The translations under genes were made by a program, and so were the position numbers. The notes under the pieces were generated by a model. That model saw nothing but the letters and a program-made list of their open reading frames with translations, was not told where the DNA came from and did no database searches. From DATFDN01 sp963767645 (lineage in GTDB: Bacteria > Pseudomonadota > Alphaproteobacteria > Acetobacterales > Acetobacteraceae), in contig CAVYEW010000018.1 of assembly GCA_963767645.1 (NCBI GenBank), positions 186,001-250,000 of the forward strand: DNA of 64,000 bases, written 5' to 3'. This document shows positions 28,136-37,790 of the stretch, in pieces (position 1 is the stretch's first letter; each line of letters opens with the position of its first letter).

Positions 28136-28999
28136 ATGCGTTTCGCGGCATTCCGGCAGAACGGCGTGCACGGCCTGGCTGCCGCCGACGGCGACGGAGC
28201 CTTTCGCGGCTACCCTGCCACCGCCAGCAAACATCCGGGCGGCCTGGCCGACCTCGTCGCACGCGGGAGCGAGCACCTCCTCGCCGCGGGACGTGCGCTC
28301 CTCGGCGGACCGGTGGTTGATCTCGGTACCGTCGAGCTGCTGCCGCCGCTGCCGGCGCCCGGCAAGATCGTCTGCATCGGCCTCAACTACGCCGACCACT
28401 CCGCCGAGAGCGGGTTCGAGGTGCCGGACTACCCCACAGTTTTTGGCCGCTTCGCCTCGAACCTGATTGGCCATGGGGCGCCCATCGTCCGCCCCCGCAT
28501 CTCCGAGCAGCTGGACTACGAGGGCGAGTTCGTCGCCGTCATCGGCCGCGGCGGGCGCGACATCCCGAAGTCGGACGCGCTCGATCACGTCATCGCCTAT
28601 TCGTTGTTCAACGACGCCTCGATCCGGGACTATCAGTTCAAGGCCCCGCAATGGACCGTTGGCAAGAACTTCGATGATACGGGTGCCTTCGGGCCGTATC
28701 TTGTAACGGCCGACGAGTTGCCGCCCGGATGCGCGGGGCTGCGTCTGCGGACCAGGCTGAACGGCGAGGTCGTGCAGGATGCGTCGACCGACGACCTCAT
28801 CTTCGACGTCGCGACACTCGTCTCGGTGCTGAGCGAGGCCTTCTCGTTCCAGCCGGGCGATATCATCGTGACCGGCACGCCCGCGGGCGTCGGCCTGGCC
28901 CGCAAGCCGCCGCTCTGGATGAAGCCCGGCGATGTCTGCGAGGTCGAGCTTGAAGGTCTCGGGATATTGAGCAATCCGATCGTGGCTCAGGGCGACTGA
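28136..28999 (+). CDS. Fumarylacetoacetate hydrolase-family protein (acylpyruvase/2-oxo-diene hydratase type)
   Basis: 287 residues from the ATG at 28136 behind GGGAGGAG; an in-frame ATG at 28082 lacks a ribosome site. The catalytic-domain motifs are KIVCIGLNYADHSAESG, the metal ligands in LDYEGEFVAVIGRGGRDI, VIAYSLFNDASIRDYQ, and the C-terminal GDIIVTGTPAGVG. Members hydrolyse or hydrate the open-chain oxo acids left after aromatic ring cleavage. It is read with the extradiol dioxygenase gene 79 bp downstream, so it most likely handles that enzyme's ring-fission product. Confidence 0.9.
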   Translation: MRFAAFRQNGVHGLAAADGDGAFRGYPATASKHPGGLADLVARGSEHLLAAGRALLGGPVVDLGTVELLPPLPAPGKIVCIGLNYADHSAESGFEVPDYPTVFGRFASNLIGHGAPIVRPRISEQLDYEGEFVAVIGRGGRDIPKSDALDHVIAYSLFNDASIRDYQFKAPQWTVGKNFDDTGAFGPYLVTADELPPGCAGLRLRTRLNGEVVQDASTDDLIFDVATLVSVLSEAFSFQPGDIIVTGTPAGVGLARKPPLWMKPGDVCEVELEGLGILSNPIVAQGD

Positions 29000-29078
29000 A
29001 ACCCTCTCCGATCGGCTCTGTTCTGTAATTGTCCAACAGAAAGAACAGCTGGCCACGGGGCCAAAGGAGGAAGGGACG

Positions 29079-30068
29079 ATGACGCAAATCCGGGGATACA
29101 TTCCGCCAACGCGAAGGCACGGCGCGGTCGGCGTCCACTCGATGGACTGCTTCAACATGGCCGTGCCCAGCCTTGAGCAAGCGCGGCGGTTCTATACCAA
29201 GTTCGGCCTCGACGTCCGCGAGGAGCCGGGTGGTCTCGGCCTCTACACCTTCAGTCATCCGCACCGGTGGGGACTGCTCAGTGAAGGGCCGAGAAAGGCG
29301 CTCAGCCATCTCTCGTTCGGTATCTTCGAGGACGACGTTCAGCGCTTCCGCGATCGGCTGCAGCAGGCCGGCGTCGAACGGCTCGATCCGCCGCCCGGCT
29401 TCGAGAGCAACGGCATCTGGTTCAAGGACTGTAACGGCCTGCCGATCGAGCTGCGGGTCGCGGAGAAGTCCTCGCCAAATGCGAAATCCCCGGTCGAGCA
29501 CCTCATCGCCGGGCCGGGCCAACGCGGAGCGCCGGTCCGCGGCACGATGCCCGATGTGCGCCCGCGGCGGCTGGCGCACATCCTGATCTTCGTGCGCGAC
29601 GTCGCGGAATCGATCAAATTCTACAGCCGCGTGCTCGGGATGCGCCTATCCGACGAGTCCGGCGGTGTGGTTGCCTTCATGCACGGCGTGCATGGCAGCG
29701 ACCACCATATGGTCGCCTTCGCCAAGTCCAGCGCGCCGGGCCTGCACCACTGCAGCTGGGACGTGCCCTCGATCCAGGACATCGGCCTCGGCGCGATGCA
29801 CATGGCCGACAGCGGCTTCTCCAAGGGGTGGGGCCTCGGGCGGCATGTGCTCGGCTCCAACTACTTCCATTACGTGCGCGACCCTTGGGGCAGCTATAGC
29901 GAGTATTCCTGCGACATTGATTACATCCCGGTCGAGATGGACTGGAAAGGCGAGTCCCATCCCGTCGAGAACAGCTTCTATCTCTGGGGTCCGGAGCCTC
30001 CCGAGGATTTCGCCTTCAACCACGAAGCGGCGTCCGAGCCGCAGCTCCCTGGTGGCATCATGAACTGA
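29079..30068 (+). CDS. Extradiol (catechol 2,3-dioxygenase-like) VOC dioxygenase
   Basis: 329 residues, ATG at 29079 with AAGGAGG. Two VOC domains. The N-terminal one (HSMDCFNMAVPSLEQARRFY) is probably structural. The C-terminal one holds the iron triad: His in RLAHILIFV, His in GLHHCSWDV and Glu in YSEYSCDI. Such enzymes open a catechol ring next to the hydroxyls using Fe(II) and O2. With the MhpA-like hydroxylase after it and the FAH hydrolase before it, this is the ring-cleaving step of the cluster. The exact catechol is unknown. Confidence 0.88.
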   Translation: MTQIRGYIPPTRRHGAVGVHSMDCFNMAVPSLEQARRFYTKFGLDVREEPGGLGLYTFSHPHRWGLLSEGPRKALSHLSFGIFEDDVQRFRDRLQQAGVERLDPPPGFESNGIWFKDCNGLPIELRVAEKSSPNAKSPVEHLIAGPGQRGAPVRGTMPDVRPRRLAHILIFVRDVAESIKFYSRVLGMRLSDESGGVVAFMHGVHGSDHHMVAFAKSSAPGLHHCSWDVPSIQDIGLGAMHMADSGFSKGWGLGRHVLGSNYFHYVRDPWGSYSEYSCDIDYIPVEMDWKGESHPVENSFYLWGPEPPEDFAFNHEAASEPQLPGGIMN

Positions 30069-30186
30069 CTCCACCTCCGCGACTGTGGCTCGTCAGGGGG
30101 GCAGGTTGCTCCCTGACGGAGCGGTAGCGCGAGAAACGTCGGTTGCACGCCCGATATCTCTGCATGCGAAATGGAGCGCCTTGCCG

Positions 30187-31809
30187 ATGACCGACACCAT
30201 TTCCGACGTTGTTGTCGTGGGCTACGGCCCGGTTGGCAAGACGCTCGCGACCATGCTGGGACGGCTTGGCCGCTCGGTCGATCTATACGAGCGCTGGCCC
30301 GAGATCTACCCGCTGCCGCGCGCGGTTTGCATCGACCACGAGCTCTACCGCGTACTGTCCGCCATCGGGTTTGCCAACGACTTGCAGCAACTCACGCGTC
30401 CAGCACCGCGCTATCAATGGTTCAACGCCGACTGGGACGAGCTGCTGTGCATCGACTGGACAGCGGAGGCTGTTTCCGGAGGCTCGGAGGTTAATTTCGT
30501 CCACCAGCCGAGTCTCGAAGCAGCAATGGACCGTGCCGCACGGTCCCAGCCGACGGTGACGCTGAACCTCGGCTGGGAGGCGGTTGGCATCAAGGAGCAT
30601 GCGGATCATGTCGCGCTGAGTCTGAAGCACATGGAGACCGGCGAGACGCGTGTCGCGCGCGGCCGATACCTGGTCGGCGCGGACGGGGCGAACAGCATGG
30701 TGCGCCAGGCCGCCGGCATCAGCCGCGAGGATCGTCATTTCGAGGCCGACTGGCTGGTCGTCGATATGGAATTGAACGAGGGAGTTGTCCTCGACATTCC
30801 CGCGTGCGGGCAATACTGCAATCCGGAGCGTCCGACCACGATCGTCCCTGGGGGCGTCCATAATGGCCGCGTCTGCCGGCGCTGGGAGTTCATGCGCCTG
30901 CCGCACGAGCGGCGGGAGGATCTGGAGAGCACCGACTTCGTCTGGTCGCTGATGGGACGGTGGGTGCGTCCGGATCAGGCAACCCTCATCCGGCACGCGG
31001 TCTACACGTTCCGCGGTCTGATTGCGGAGGATTGGCGCCGCGGCCGCCTGTTGCTTGTTGGCGACGCCGCCCATCTCATGCCGCCCTTCATGGGACAGGG
31101 CATGTGCGCGGGTTTGCGCGACGACTGGAATCTTGCCTGGAAACTGGACATGGTGCTGGAGGGCAAGGCCGACGGTGCCTTGCTCGACACGTACCGGTCC
31201 GAGCGCCGGCCGCATGTCAGTCAGGTTGTCGATCTGTCGATCTATCTCGGCAAAATCATCTGTGTGCCGGACCAAGCGGAGGCGGCTGCGCGCGACCGCG
31301 CCTATCTCGAGGGCACGGCTCCGCTACCGCCACCCTTCCCGCACCTGACCGACGGACTCCTGCATCGGGGGGCGGACAACCAGCCAGTGCTTCCGGCCGG
31401 CTTGCTGGGACCGCACGGCACCATCTTCTATCAAGGCCGCGAGGGCCGCTGGGACGATCTGATGGGCTTGGGCTTCGCCGTGATCTCGATCGATGCGGAG
31501 CCCCGGCGCGCTCTGCGCGACGACCAGCTCCAGGCTCTCGATCAGCTCGGCGCCAAGATCGTCCGCCTCCGCCCAATCCGCGGGCTCGACCCGGACGCGG
31601 CCGTCGATCTCGACGCGAAATACCTGCCGTTCATGCTCGCGAATGGCGTCCGGGCGATGATCACCCGCCCCGATTTCTACGTCTTCGGCGGCGTCGGCAA
31701 ACGCGACGAGCTGCCTGCGCTGGTTGATTCACTGCTGAACAGCCTCCGGTCGTACGGCTGGAAAGGAGCTGTCGCCGCCCATCCCGCTCACGAGCGTGCG
31801 GTGAGCTAA
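30187..31809 (+). CDS. FAD-dependent aromatic hydroxylase (MhpA-like, 3-(3-hydroxyphenyl)propionate hydroxylase type)
   Basis: 540 residues from the ATG at 30187. Class A flavoprotein hydroxylase: DVVVVGYGPVGKTLATMLG (Rossmann GxGxxG), YLVGADGANSMVRQAAG (DG motif) and LLVGDAAHLMPPFMGQGMCAG (GD motif). The C-terminal thioredoxin-like domain typical of MhpA follows. It uses NAD(P)H and O2 to ortho-hydroxylate a phenol, giving the catechol for the dioxygenase gene 118 bp upstream. The phenyl-propionate substrate is a guess from family likeness. Confidence 0.88.
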   Translation: MTDTISDVVVVGYGPVGKTLATMLGRLGRSVDLYERWPEIYPLPRAVCIDHELYRVLSAIGFANDLQQLTRPAPRYQWFNADWDELLCIDWTAEAVSGGSEVNFVHQPSLEAAMDRAARSQPTVTLNLGWEAVGIKEHADHVALSLKHMETGETRVARGRYLVGADGANSMVRQAAGISREDRHFEADWLVVDMELNEGVVLDIPACGQYCNPERPTTIVPGGVHNGRVCRRWEFMRLPHERREDLESTDFVWSLMGRWVRPDQATLIRHAVYTFRGLIAEDWRRGRLLLVGDAAHLMPPFMGQGMCAGLRDDWNLAWKLDMVLEGKADGALLDTYRSERRPHVSQVVDLSIYLGKIICVPDQAEAAARDRAYLEGTAPLPPPFPHLTDGLLHRGADNQPVLPAGLLGPHGTIFYQGREGRWDDLMGLGFAVISIDAEPRRALRDDQLQALDQLGAKIVRLRPIRGLDPDAAVDLDAKYLPFMLANGVRAMITRPDFYVFGGVGKRDELPALVDSLLNSLRSYGWKGAVAAHPAHERAVS

Positions 31810-31891
31810 ACGCCAAGCGGAAGTCAGAACGGACGATCGCGCGGATGCATCCGCGAATAACACCGAGGCAAGCAAAGCCGAGAGGAAACCT

Positions 31892-33205
31892 ATGAGCCAA
31901 GCTTTGAAGCCGAGCGCCGATTCCCCGAACTTGCAGACCAAGCCCTCCACGGGTGGGCCGGGCGGCAGGCTTCTCACGTCGGTGGTTCAAACCGGCCGGG
32001 TCGACGTCAAAGACCTCGCCCAGTTGTCGGGTTCGGCATTGCGCGAAGCCCTGGTCGGACGCGCGAGGGAGCTCATCCCGCTGCTTGAGCGGAATGCTCC
32101 CGCCACCGACGCCAACCGCCGCGTGGTGGAGGAGAACATCGAGGCCATCCGCGCCGCCGGCCTGTTCAAGATCATGGTGCCGCGCCGCTACGGCGGTCTC
32201 GAGACCGACGTGCGCACGAAGTTGGAGGTTTCGCGCGAGCTGGCGCTGGGAGACGGCGCCACGTCCTGGGTCACGACGCTGATGAATGTCTGCTCCTGGT
32301 TCGCCGGCCTCGCCTCGGCGCAGGCGCAAGACGACATCTGGGGCGGCAATCCCGAGGCGCGCATCGCCGGCGTGTTCGCCGCGACCGCGACCGCCCGCCC
32401 CGCCGACGGCGGCCAGTATGTCACCGGGCGCTGGCCCTGGGCCAGCGGTTGTCTGCATTCGGACTGGGCGGTCGTCGGGATGCCGGTCGTCGATGCGGAC
32501 GGCACCGAGATCGACCAGGGTCTCGGCTTCATCCCGATGTCGGACCTGACGATCGAGGACACCTGGTTCACCGTCGGCATGCGGGGCACGGGCAGCAACA
32601 CCCTCGTCGCGGAGAACGTCTTCGTCCCCGCGCACCGGATCATCTCGATCCCCCAGGTGTTCGGCGGCGATCCGCCGACGCCGTACAAGAACGAGGCGCT
32701 GTATCGCGCAGCCTTCATACCCGTCGCGGCCATCGTGCTCGCGGGCCCGCAACTCGGCCTCTGCTCGCGCGCGCTCGACTACGTCATCCGCATGGCGCCA
32801 AAGCGCAGCATCGCCTACACGTTCTATAAAACCCAGACGGCATCCCCAAGCTTCCAGCTGGCGATCGCCAAGGCGGCGACGCTGGTCGATACTGCCCACC
32901 TCTTCGCCTATCGGGCCGCGGCCACGATCGACGACGCCGCACGCACTGGGACCAAGCTTTCCTATGTCGAACATGCGCGGGTGCGCATGGATACGGGTCA
33001 TGTCATTACGGTCGCGCGGGATGCCATCGACGTCCTGATGTCGGCGCACGGCGCGTCGTCCTTCGCCGAGTTCAATCCGATGCAGCGCATCTGGCGCGAC
33101 TGCGAGACCGCAAGCCGCCACGCGGTGCTGTCGCCCGATATCAGCGCCGAAGTCTATGGGCGTGCCCTGCTGGGCATAACGGAAAAAGTCACTCCGCTCG
33201 ACTAA
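31892..33205 (+). CDS. Acyl-CoA dehydrogenase-fold flavin-dependent hydroxylase (HsaA-like)
   Basis: 437 residues: helical N-domain (ARELIPLLERNAPATDANRRV), KIMVPRRYGGLETDVRTKLEV, the beta-domain around YVTGRWPWASGCLHSDWAVVG, the flavin contact TWFTVGMRGTGSNTLVAE, and the C-terminal helices. This is the pattern of two-component monooxygenases such as HsaA and pigment-production hydroxylases, not true acyl-CoA dehydrogenases. They need reduced flavin from a partner reductase, and no flavin reductase gene is visible in the cluster. It probably performs a second ring hydroxylation. Confidence 0.87.
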   Translation: MSQALKPSADSPNLQTKPSTGGPGGRLLTSVVQTGRVDVKDLAQLSGSALREALVGRARELIPLLERNAPATDANRRVVEENIEAIRAAGLFKIMVPRRYGGLETDVRTKLEVSRELALGDGATSWVTTLMNVCSWFAGLASAQAQDDIWGGNPEARIAGVFAATATARPADGGQYVTGRWPWASGCLHSDWAVVGMPVVDADGTEIDQGLGFIPMSDLTIEDTWFTVGMRGTGSNTLVAENVFVPAHRIISIPQVFGGDPPTPYKNEALYRAAFIPVAAIVLAGPQLGLCSRALDYVIRMAPKRSIAYTFYKTQTASPSFQLAIAKAATLVDTAHLFAYRAAATIDDAARTGTKLSYVEHARVRMDTGHVITVARDAIDVLMSAHGASSFAEFNPMQRIWRDCETASRHAVLSPDISAEVYGRALLGITEKVTPLD

Positions 33206-33236
33206 TACTCAAGCAAAAAGTTAAGGGAGGAAACGG

Positions 33237-34526
33237 ATGCAGCCCACTCTATCGCCCGCTCTGAACGCACAAGCGATCGATCTTGGGTCCGCCTGGGATA
33301 CAAGCTACGAATAGAAAGCGGTTGTTTTGCTGGCGCTAGGTTTCGGGCTGGTCGGTTTGGATCGCTTCATGATCCTGCCGATGTTCCCGACCATCATGAA
33401 GGAGCTGCATCTGAGCTACCAGCAGCTCGGGCAGATCACCGGAATCTTGGCCATCGCCTGGGGCATTTCCGGGTTCTTCATGGGCAGGCTCTCCGATCGG
33501 ATCGGGCGGCGTAAAGTCGTGGTCTCGGCCATGATCACCTTCTCGGTGCTAGTGGGCATCAGTGGCCTGGCGTCAGGCTTGGGCATGCTTCTGGTGGTGC
33601 GCGCCGTCATGGGCGTTGCCGACGGCGCCTACACGCCGCCAAGCATCGTCGCTACGTTGGAAGCCTCAAAGCCAACCCGGCATGGGCTTAATCTGGGGAT
33701 CCAGCAGATGATGCTGCCCCTGTTTGGCCTCGGCCTCGCACCGATCTTCGTCACGCAGATGTTGCAGGTCGTGGACTGGCGCTGGATCTTCGTCATGGTC
33801 ACGCCACCCGGCCTGATCGTGGCGTTCCTGCTTTACCGGGTTCTGCGAAACCCCTCCGAAGAGGAGGAAGCGGCGACAACCGCAACCCATGATCTGGCGG
33901 AACACAAATGGACTGATATATTTGCCTATAGGAACATCATGTTGAACATGGGCGGGATGCTATGCTGGCTGACCTGCCTGGTCGTTACAAGCGCCCTTCT
34001 GCCCAGCTATTTCTCTGATTATCTGCATCTCACCCTGAACCAGATGGGCTTCGTTCTGTCCGCGATCGGCTTCGGAGCCACCGCCGGCACTCTGATCATG
34101 CCATCTATTTCCGACCGCGTCGGTCGCAAGCCAGTCATGATGATCTCTACGCTGGCCGCTTTCGTTTCTCTTCTTCTGCTGACCCGAACTGGCGCGCAGG
34201 TCGGGGCCTTGTTTGCCTTCCTGTTTGCTACCCACTTTTTCAATTTCGGCCTGATAACCCTGACAGTGGGTCCAATCAGCGCGGAGTCGGTCCCCGCCAA
34301 GTTGATGGCTACGGCTTCCGGTGCCGTGATCTGCGTGGGTGAGATCTTCGGTGGCGGCATTGCGCCTGTCATCGCCGGCTATGTGGCCAGCAATTTCGGG
34401 ATCCAGTACATCTTGCACCTTGCGACTGGCGCGATGGTTGTTGGCTTCGTGACCTCGCTCTTTCTGCAAGAGACCGCGCCGAGGCGGGTGTCCGCCACGC
34501 GACCGGTGTTGGCAGGGAGTGCATGA
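33237..34526 (+). pseudogene. MFS transporter with an in-frame TAG at codon 26
   Basis: A strong GGGAGGAAA site precedes the ATG at 33237. The frame reads MQPTLSPALNAQAIDLG, SAWDTSYE, then TAG (33312-33314), and continues in the same frame KAVVLLALGFGLVGLDRFM to the stop at 34526. Relatives have a tryptophan at this position, so the TAG is a TGG-to-TAG change. The remainder is a complete 12-helix major facilitator with FMGRLSDRIGRRKV between TM2 and TM3. A TTG at 33327 could restart translation and would keep TM1, so some function may remain. It probably takes up the aromatic acid degraded by the cluster. Confidence 0.82.
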
Positions 34527-34582
34527 AAGCACCCCGACCGCGATCGCGGTGTAAGTCACAAGTTAGGTGAGGAGGCCAGCAG

Positions 34583-35368
34583 ATGAGCCTGAAGGGCAAG
34601 GTAGCACTGGTGACCGGGTCTACCAGCGGCATCGGCCTCGGCATCGCACGGGTGCTGGCAGAGCAAGGCGCGGCCGTCATGCTGAACGGCTTTGGGGATG
34701 CGGAGCAGATCGCGACGCTGGCGAGGGACACCGCCGCGGAGTTCGGGGTGCGGATCCGGCACGACGGCGCCGACATCAGCAAACCCGATCAGATCGGAGC
34801 GATGGTAAGACGCACTCAGGCAGAACTGGGCTCCCTCGATATTCTGGTAAACAACGCCGGCATCCAGCACACCGCGACGATCGAGGAGTTTCCGCCTGAC
34901 AAATGGGACGCGATCATCGCAATCAATCTCTCTGGCGTGTTCCATGCAATGCGCGCGGCCATTCCGGGCATGCGGGCGAAAGGCTGGGGGCGGATCATCA
35001 ACATAGCTTCGGCTCATGGACTCGTGGCCAGCCCGCAGAAGGCAGCCTATGTGGCGGCCAAGCACGCGGTCGTGGGACTGACCAAGGTAGCGGCAATCGA
35101 GCTGGCCAACTCCGGCGTGACGGCAAATGCGATCTGTCCGGGCTGGGTGCTCACGCCTCTTGTGGAACGGCAGCTGCAGGACCGGGCGAGGGCGGAGGGA
35201 ACGGATATCGAGGCCGCTAAGCGCCAATTCCTGGCGGAGAAGCAGCCGATGGCGCGGTTTACCACGCCCGAGCAGGTCGGCGCGCTGGCGGCCTTCCTGT
35301 GTTCCGAGAGCGCGGCGACGATCACCGGCGCCCCAATCTCCATCGATGGCGGCTGGGTGGCACAGTAG
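34583..35368 (+). CDS. bdhA: Short-chain dehydrogenase, 3-hydroxybutyrate dehydrogenase type
   Basis: 261 residues, ATG at 34583 after GGTGAGGAGG. KVALVTGSTSGIGLGIARVL (NAD loop), LVNNAGIQHTATIEEFPPDKWD, catalytic Ser in IINIASAHGLVAS, Tyr/Lys in AAYVAAKHAVVG, and the C-terminal FLCSESAATITGAPISIDGGW are all present. The IQHTATIEEFP and SAHGLVAS-x-x-K-AYVAAKH pattern is that of D-3-hydroxybutyrate dehydrogenase. It interconverts 3-hydroxybutyrate and acetoacetate with NAD+, though a cluster-specific hydroxyacid is possible. Confidence 0.87.
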   Translation: MSLKGKVALVTGSTSGIGLGIARVLAEQGAAVMLNGFGDAEQIATLARDTAAEFGVRIRHDGADISKPDQIGAMVRRTQAELGSLDILVNNAGIQHTATIEEFPPDKWDAIIAINLSGVFHAMRAAIPGMRAKGWGRIINIASAHGLVASPQKAAYVAAKHAVVGLTKVAAIELANSGVTANAICPGWVLTPLVERQLQDRARAEGTDIEAAKRQFLAEKQPMARFTTPEQVGALAAFLCSESAATITGAPISIDGGWVAQ

Positions 35369-35415
35369 GCCATCAGCGGCCGTTCAAGCTGTGGTACTAC
35401 TTTGGGGAGGACAGC

Positions 35416-36028
35416 ATGAGTGCAATCAAGCCTGCGTTGCATCACGTTACCTTCAAGACGAGTTCGTCTCGACGAGATGGTGGCGTGGTATGCGACCGTC
35501 CTCGGTGGAACGGTCAATTTTCGGGATAAAAACAACGCCTGGATGACGAACGACGAGGCCAACCACCGCTTCGCGTTCCTGTCGGTGCCGGGCCTGGAAG
35601 ATGACCCCGATAAGGTCAAGCACAACGCGATGCACCACAGCGCGTTCGAATACAAAAGCTTTTCCGACCTGATGTCGTCCTATCAACGGATCAGGAGCGA
35701 GAACATCGTCCCCGCATTCGCCCTGGATCATGGCCTGACCATGTCGCTGTACTACAAGGATCCGGACGGGAACTTTGTCGAGTTGCAGAGCGACAATTTC
35801 GGCAATTGGAAGAAGTCGACCGAATGGATGCAGAATTCGGCCGACTTTAAGGCCAATCCTATCGGCACGTTCTTCGATCCGGAGAAGGTGTACCAAGCGC
35901 ACGCGAGCGGCCGGCCTTTCGACACGCTGCAGCCGGCGATCCGCGCAGGAGAGTTCCTCCCGGAGCCGATTCCCAGCATCGGCCTGCCCATTTCCGTGAA
36001 CACCGGACCGTCAGCGCCCGCGCTCTGA
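35416..36028 (+). pseudogene. VOC-family ring-cleavage dioxygenase-like protein, frameshifted near the start
   Basis: The ATG at 35416 (GGGGAGG upstream) reads MSAIKPALHHVTFKT and then goes out of phase at about 35460-35465. The other frame continues RLDEMVAWYATVLGGTVNF to the end at 36028. One extra base explains it. The restored protein is ~203 residues with the first metal His in LHHVTFKT, the second in AMHHSAFEY and the Glu in NFVELQSDNF, so it would be an active single-domain dioxygenase or isomerase if intact. A secondary start inside the second frame would lose the first ligand. Confidence 0.8.
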
Positions 36029-36058
36029 CGCGGCCTCGCTGCGCCGCAGCCTCAGCCC

Positions 36059-36955
36059 ATGACCGTCACCCGATCCTGGCTGCTGACCGACACCCCCGCC
36101 TCGCGCAGTCAGGCGGCATGGGGACGGCGCTACCGGGCATGGCTGCTGTTCCGTCGCAACCGGCTCGCCTTGGCCGGGCTGGTCACGGTGCTGGTGCTGA
36201 TCCTTGCCTCATTGGCGGCCCCGGTGCTCTCCGGCCAGAGCCCGGATGCGCAGGACCTCGCCGCCCGGCTCGTGCCGCCGTCCGCGCGTCACTGGCTGGG
36301 CACCGATGAGCTCGGGCGCGATCTCTACACGCGCGTGCTGTACGGCGGGCGGATCACGCTGGGGATGGTGGTCGCGATCGTCGCGATGGTGGCACCGGTG
36401 GGGCTGATCGTCGGCTGCGTCGCGGGCTATTTCGGCGGGCTCGCGGACCGGCTGCTGATGCGGGTGACGGATGTGTTCCTTGCCTTCCCGCGTCTCATCC
36501 TGGCGCTCGCCTTCGTCGCGGCGCTCCGGCCGGGGATCGCCAGCGCGGTGTTCGCCATCGCCCTGACCTCCTGGCCTCCGTACGCCCGCTTGGCGCGGGC
36601 CGACACGCTGAGCGTGCGCAACGCCGATTTCATCGCTGCCATCCGCCTGACCGGCGCCGGCGCGCCGCGCATCGTGCTGCGCCATGTCATGCCGCTCGCC
36701 GTGTCCTCGGTCATCGTGCGCGTGACCTTGGACATGAGCGCGATCATCCTGACCGCCGCCGGGCTCGGCTTCCTCGGCATGGGGGCGCAGCCGCCGACGC
36801 CGGAGTGGGGCACCATGATCGCGGCGACGCGCGGCTACATCCTGGAGCAATGGTGGGTGCCGACGATTCCCGGCATCGCGATCTTCGTCGCCGCGCTGGC
36901 GTTTAATCTGCTGGGCGACGGGCTGCGCGACGTACTCGATCCGAAGCAGCGGTAA
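36059..36955 (+). CDS. Peptide-type ABC transporter permease (DppC/OppC family)
   Basis: A 298-residue inner-membrane permease: first helix around residues 38-58, the LGTDELGRDLYTRVLYGGRITLG signature of DppC proteins, and a cytoplasmic EAA loop around RLTGAGAPRIVLRHVMP. The conserved GLGFLGMGAQPPTPEWGTMI is near the C-terminus. It starts 30 bp after the dioxygenase relic, and no DppB or solute-binding gene precedes it, which is unusual because DppB normally comes directly before DppC. Two ATPase genes for the same system lie downstream. Confidence 0.9.
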   Translation: MTVTRSWLLTDTPASRSQAAWGRRYRAWLLFRRNRLALAGLVTVLVLILASLAAPVLSGQSPDAQDLAARLVPPSARHWLGTDELGRDLYTRVLYGGRITLGMVVAIVAMVAPVGLIVGCVAGYFGGLADRLLMRVTDVFLAFPRLILALAFVAALRPGIASAVFAIALTSWPPYARLARADTLSVRNADFIAAIRLTGAGAPRIVLRHVMPLAVSSVIVRVTLDMSAIILTAAGLGFLGMGAQPPTPEWGTMIAATRGYILEQWWVPTIPGIAIFVAALAFNLLGDGLRDVLDPKQR

Positions 36956-36959
36956 GGCG

Positions 36960-37790
36960 ATGCTGGTCGAGATGCGCGGCCTGCGCGTCGCCTTCCCAAC
37001 CCCGACCGGGCCGGCGGAGGCGGTGCGCGGGGTCTCGCTCAGCCTCGGGCGCGAGAAACTCGGCATCGTCGGCGAGAGCGGGTCGGGCAAGTCGCTGACC
37101 GCGCGGGCCATCCTGCGGCTGCTGCCGCGCGCCGCGCGGCTCGCGGCGGAACGGCTCGCCTTCGACGGCATCGACATCCTGACGGCCCGCGAGCGCATGA
37201 TGCGCCGTATCCGTGGCCGTCGCGCCGGGCTGATCCTCCAGGACCCGAAATTCTCCCTCAATCCGGTACTGACGGTGGGCGCGCAGGTGGCCGAAGCTTG
37301 GCGGCTGCACAAGGGCGGCTCCCGCCGTGCTGCCAGGCGGGCGGCGGTCGCGCTGCTCGATCAGGTGCTGATCCGCGATCCGCAGCGTGTCGCCGCCCTG
37401 TATCCGCACGAGCTGTCCGGCGGCATGGGCCAGCGGGTGATGATCGCCATGATGCTCGCCCCTGACCCCGAGCTGCTCATCGCCGACGAGCCGACCAGCG
37501 CGCTGGATGCGACGGTGCAGGCCGAGGTCCTGCGCCTGATCGACGACCTGGTCTCGCGCCGCGGCATGGGGCTGATCCTGATCAGCCACGACCTGCCGCT
37601 GGTCTCGCATTTCTGCGACCGGGTGATGGTGATGTACGCGGGCCGGGTGCTGGAGGAGCTGCCGGCAGGCGAGCTGGCGCGCGCGGCGCATCCCTACACG
37701 CGCGGCCTGCTCGCCTGCTTGCCGTCGCTGACCCATCCGCGCGCGCGGCTCGCGACACTGGCGCGCGACCCCGCCTGGGCCGAGGCGTGA
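36960..37790 (+). CDS. ABC transporter ATP-binding protein (DppD/OppD type)
   Basis: 276 residues starting 4 bp after the permease gene. Walker A GIVGESGSGKSLTARA, Q-loop LILQDPKFSLNPVL, signature LSGGMGQRVMIAMML, Walker B LLIADEPTSALD and ISHDLPLV are all intact. It is shorter than most DppD proteins because the C-terminal oligopeptide-transport extension is trimmed to HPYTRGLLACLPSLTHPRARLATLARDPAWAEA. The last ~75 bp and following spacer recur, diverged, at 39227-39355. Confidence 0.9.
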   Translation: MLVEMRGLRVAFPTPTGPAEAVRGVSLSLGREKLGIVGESGSGKSLTARAILRLLPRAARLAAERLAFDGIDILTARERMMRRIRGRRAGLILQDPKFSLNPVLTVGAQVAEAWRLHKGGSRRAARRAAVALLDQVLIRDPQRVAALYPHELSGGMGQRVMIAMMLAPDPELLIADEPTSALDATVQAEVLRLIDDLVSRRGMGLILISHDLPLVSHFCDRVMVMYAGRVLEELPAGELARAAHPYTRGLLACLPSLTHPRARLATLARDPAWAEA

